A stretch of 7,002 nucleotides of DNA from Victivallales bacterium. Its GTDB lineage: Bacteria > Verrucomicrobiota > Lentisphaeria > Oligosphaerales > Oligosphaeraceae. Positions 6,211-7,002 of the stretch are shown here, piece by piece (position 1 is the stretch's first letter; the number at the start of each line of letters is the position of its first letter). A program made the position numbers and the translations under genes. The notes under the pieces were generated by a model, which was not told where the DNA came from, searched no databases, and saw only the letters and a program-made list of their open reading frames with translations. The DNA is taken from assembly GCA_017543165.1 (NCBI GenBank), contig JAFYGL010000233.1:1-7002 (forward strand), written 5' to 3'.

Positions 6211-6964
6211 AACAGTCAAACTGTTTGCCATACCAGTCGCCAAAGTCACCAGCGAGCAAGCTCTTGAGACAATTGTCGAAATGTCAAAGTCCAACAAGGG
6301 GCGGCCCAAGTTCGTGGCCACATTGAATGTGGACTTTGTTTCCAACGCGGTAGGATGCTGGCCATTCAAGGGCAATGACGAACTCTGGGGCTACCTGAAG
6401 CACGCAGATTTTGTGACGGCGGACGGCAAGCCGATTGTCCTGCTTTCAAAGCTGCTTGGTTCTCCGTTGCCTGAACGCGTCACTGGAGCAGACCTGGTGC
6501 CCGCGATTTTCAGGCGCTTTGCGGAAGAGGGGCTTTCCATCTATGTGCTGGGAGCTACACAGCCAGCCTTGGACGAGGCACTTGAAAAACTTTCCAAGGC
6601 AAGAATAGCAGGAGTGGACACGGACTTCGTAAAGCTGGATGAGGAGCAGCCGGAAATCGTGGAACGCATCAATGCGGCCAGGCCTGACCTGCTTTTCGTG
6701 GCACTGGGCAATCCCAAGCAGGAATTATGGATGGGACGGAATGCGGGCAGGCTAAAAGTGCCAGTGATGATCGGAGTAGGCGGCACCTTCAACTTCATCT
6801 CTGGCAGGGTAAAAAGAGCGCCGCGCTGGATGCAGAAATGCGGTCTGGAATGGTTCTACCGCATAATACAGGAGCCTGGCAGACTCTGGAAACGGTATGC
6901 ATACGGCATGTTAAAATATTCCTGGCTATCCGCATGGCATCTGCTCAAGAGGGACTTCAAATGA
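6200..6964 (+). CDS. WecG/TagA/CpsF family glycosyltransferase (GT26)
   Basis: A 254-residue protein of the usual family length. The family transfers N-acetylmannosamine-type or related sugars to a polyprenyl-diphosphate-linked sugar early in teichoic acid, enterobacterial common antigen or capsule synthesis. Visible marks in order: FVATLNVDFV (38-47, with T41 matching the active-site Thr described for TagA), ADFVTADGKPIV (69-80, with D75 as the likely catalytic Asp), RVTGADLV (93-100), LSIYVLGA (112-119), LLFVALGNPKQELWM (164-178) and GVGGTFNFISG (192-202). The Arg-rich C-terminal tail has RAPRWM (206-211), GLEWFYR (215-221) and EPGRLWKRY (225-233), which in the family helps attach to the membrane and complete the active site. 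It overlaps the GT4 gene upstream and shares ATGA with the next gene. Catalytic residues are assigned by recall, not alignment. The donor sugar is unknown. Confidence 0.93.
   Translation: MGVETVKLFAIPVAKVTSEQALETIVEMSKSNKGRPKFVATLNVDFVSNAVGCWPFKGNDELWGYLKHADFVTADGKPIVLLSKLLGSPLPERVTGADLVPAIFRRFAEEGLSIYVLGATQPALDEALEKLSKARIAGVDTDFVKLDEEQPEIVERINAARPDLLFVALGNPKQELWMGRNAGRLKVPVMIGVGGTFNFISGRVKRAPRWMQKCGLEWFYRIIQEPGRLWKRYAYGMLKYSWLSAWHLLKRDFK
6948..6952 (+). promoter_or_regulatory. Ribosome binding site of the truncated last gene
   Basis: AGAGG, near the end of the GT26 gene, lies eight bases before the ATG at 6961. This is acceptable spacing and supports a real gene starting there. Confidence 0.5.
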
Positions 6965-7002
6965 AAATCGCGCACATATTGAGAAGGCTCTCGTTTGACG
7001 AC
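6961..7002 (+). CDS. Start of a further gene, probably another GT4-type glycosyltransferase (cut by the window edge)
   Basis: Only the first 14 codons are present, reading MKIAHILRRLSFDD. The ATG overlaps the GT26 stop as ATGA, the classic coupled arrangement, and a ribosome site lies eight bases upstream. MKIAHIL followed by a charged stretch is the usual first strand of a GT-B glycosyltransferase and fits the cluster. So short a piece cannot prove the family, so the function is a context-based guess while the existence of a gene is fairly secure. Confidence 0.6.
   Translation, partial: MKIAHILRRLSFDD

Overview
The window most resembles a chromosome segment from the Lentisphaerota (Victivallis-like) or another PVC-group bacterium. 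The main reason is the short protein at 3774-4493. It has the PVC-style pseudopilin start ([20 protein letters not shown], then a Lys/Arg-rich stretch) and an H-X9-DG motif near its C-terminus. It lies directly upstream of a very large secreted sugar-active-enzyme-like protein. Taxonomy is inferred from protein style only; no rRNA or tRNA gene is present.

Layout. Positions 1-221 carry no convincing gene but hold short palindromic, REP-like repeat sequence, a tandem 7-mer and a weak possible terminator. Positions 222-4493 form a minus-strand, two-gene unit: a pseudopilin with a strong ribosome binding site (read first), then after only 6 bases a 1181-residue exported protein with a probable TIM-barrel hydrolase core and C-terminal beta-sandwich domains. 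Positions 4494-4761 are an AT-rich divergent control region. It contains a good candidate promoter for the pseudopilin unit, a 10-bp direct repeat, and several palindromes related by TTGCAA/TTGTAA-type cores. From 4762 to the right edge runs a plus-strand unit: a STAS-domain anti-sigma-factor antagonist, a family 4 glycosyltransferase (GT4), a WecG/TagA/CpsF (GT26) glycosyltransferase overlapping it by 11 bases, and the first 14 codons of a further gene that overlaps the GT26 stop as ATGA and begins like another glycosyltransferase.

How they may work together. The plus-strand genes look like the start or middle of a surface or exopolysaccharide gene cluster: GT26 enzymes usually add an early sugar to a lipid-linked acceptor, GT4 enzymes add later sugars, and the STAS protein could link the cluster to a partner-switching (kinase/phosphatase) control system. 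The minus-strand pair looks like a self-contained unit for an exported polysaccharide- or glycan-acting enzyme together with its own minor-pilin-like protein. Whether the two divergent units share control is unknown, but they share the palindrome-rich region.

Nothing here is a clearly recognisable new defence or mobile system. The most worthwhile leads are the pseudopilin-enzyme pairing, the STAS gene at the head of a glycosyltransferase operon, the palindrome series between the divergent units, and the repeat at the left edge.
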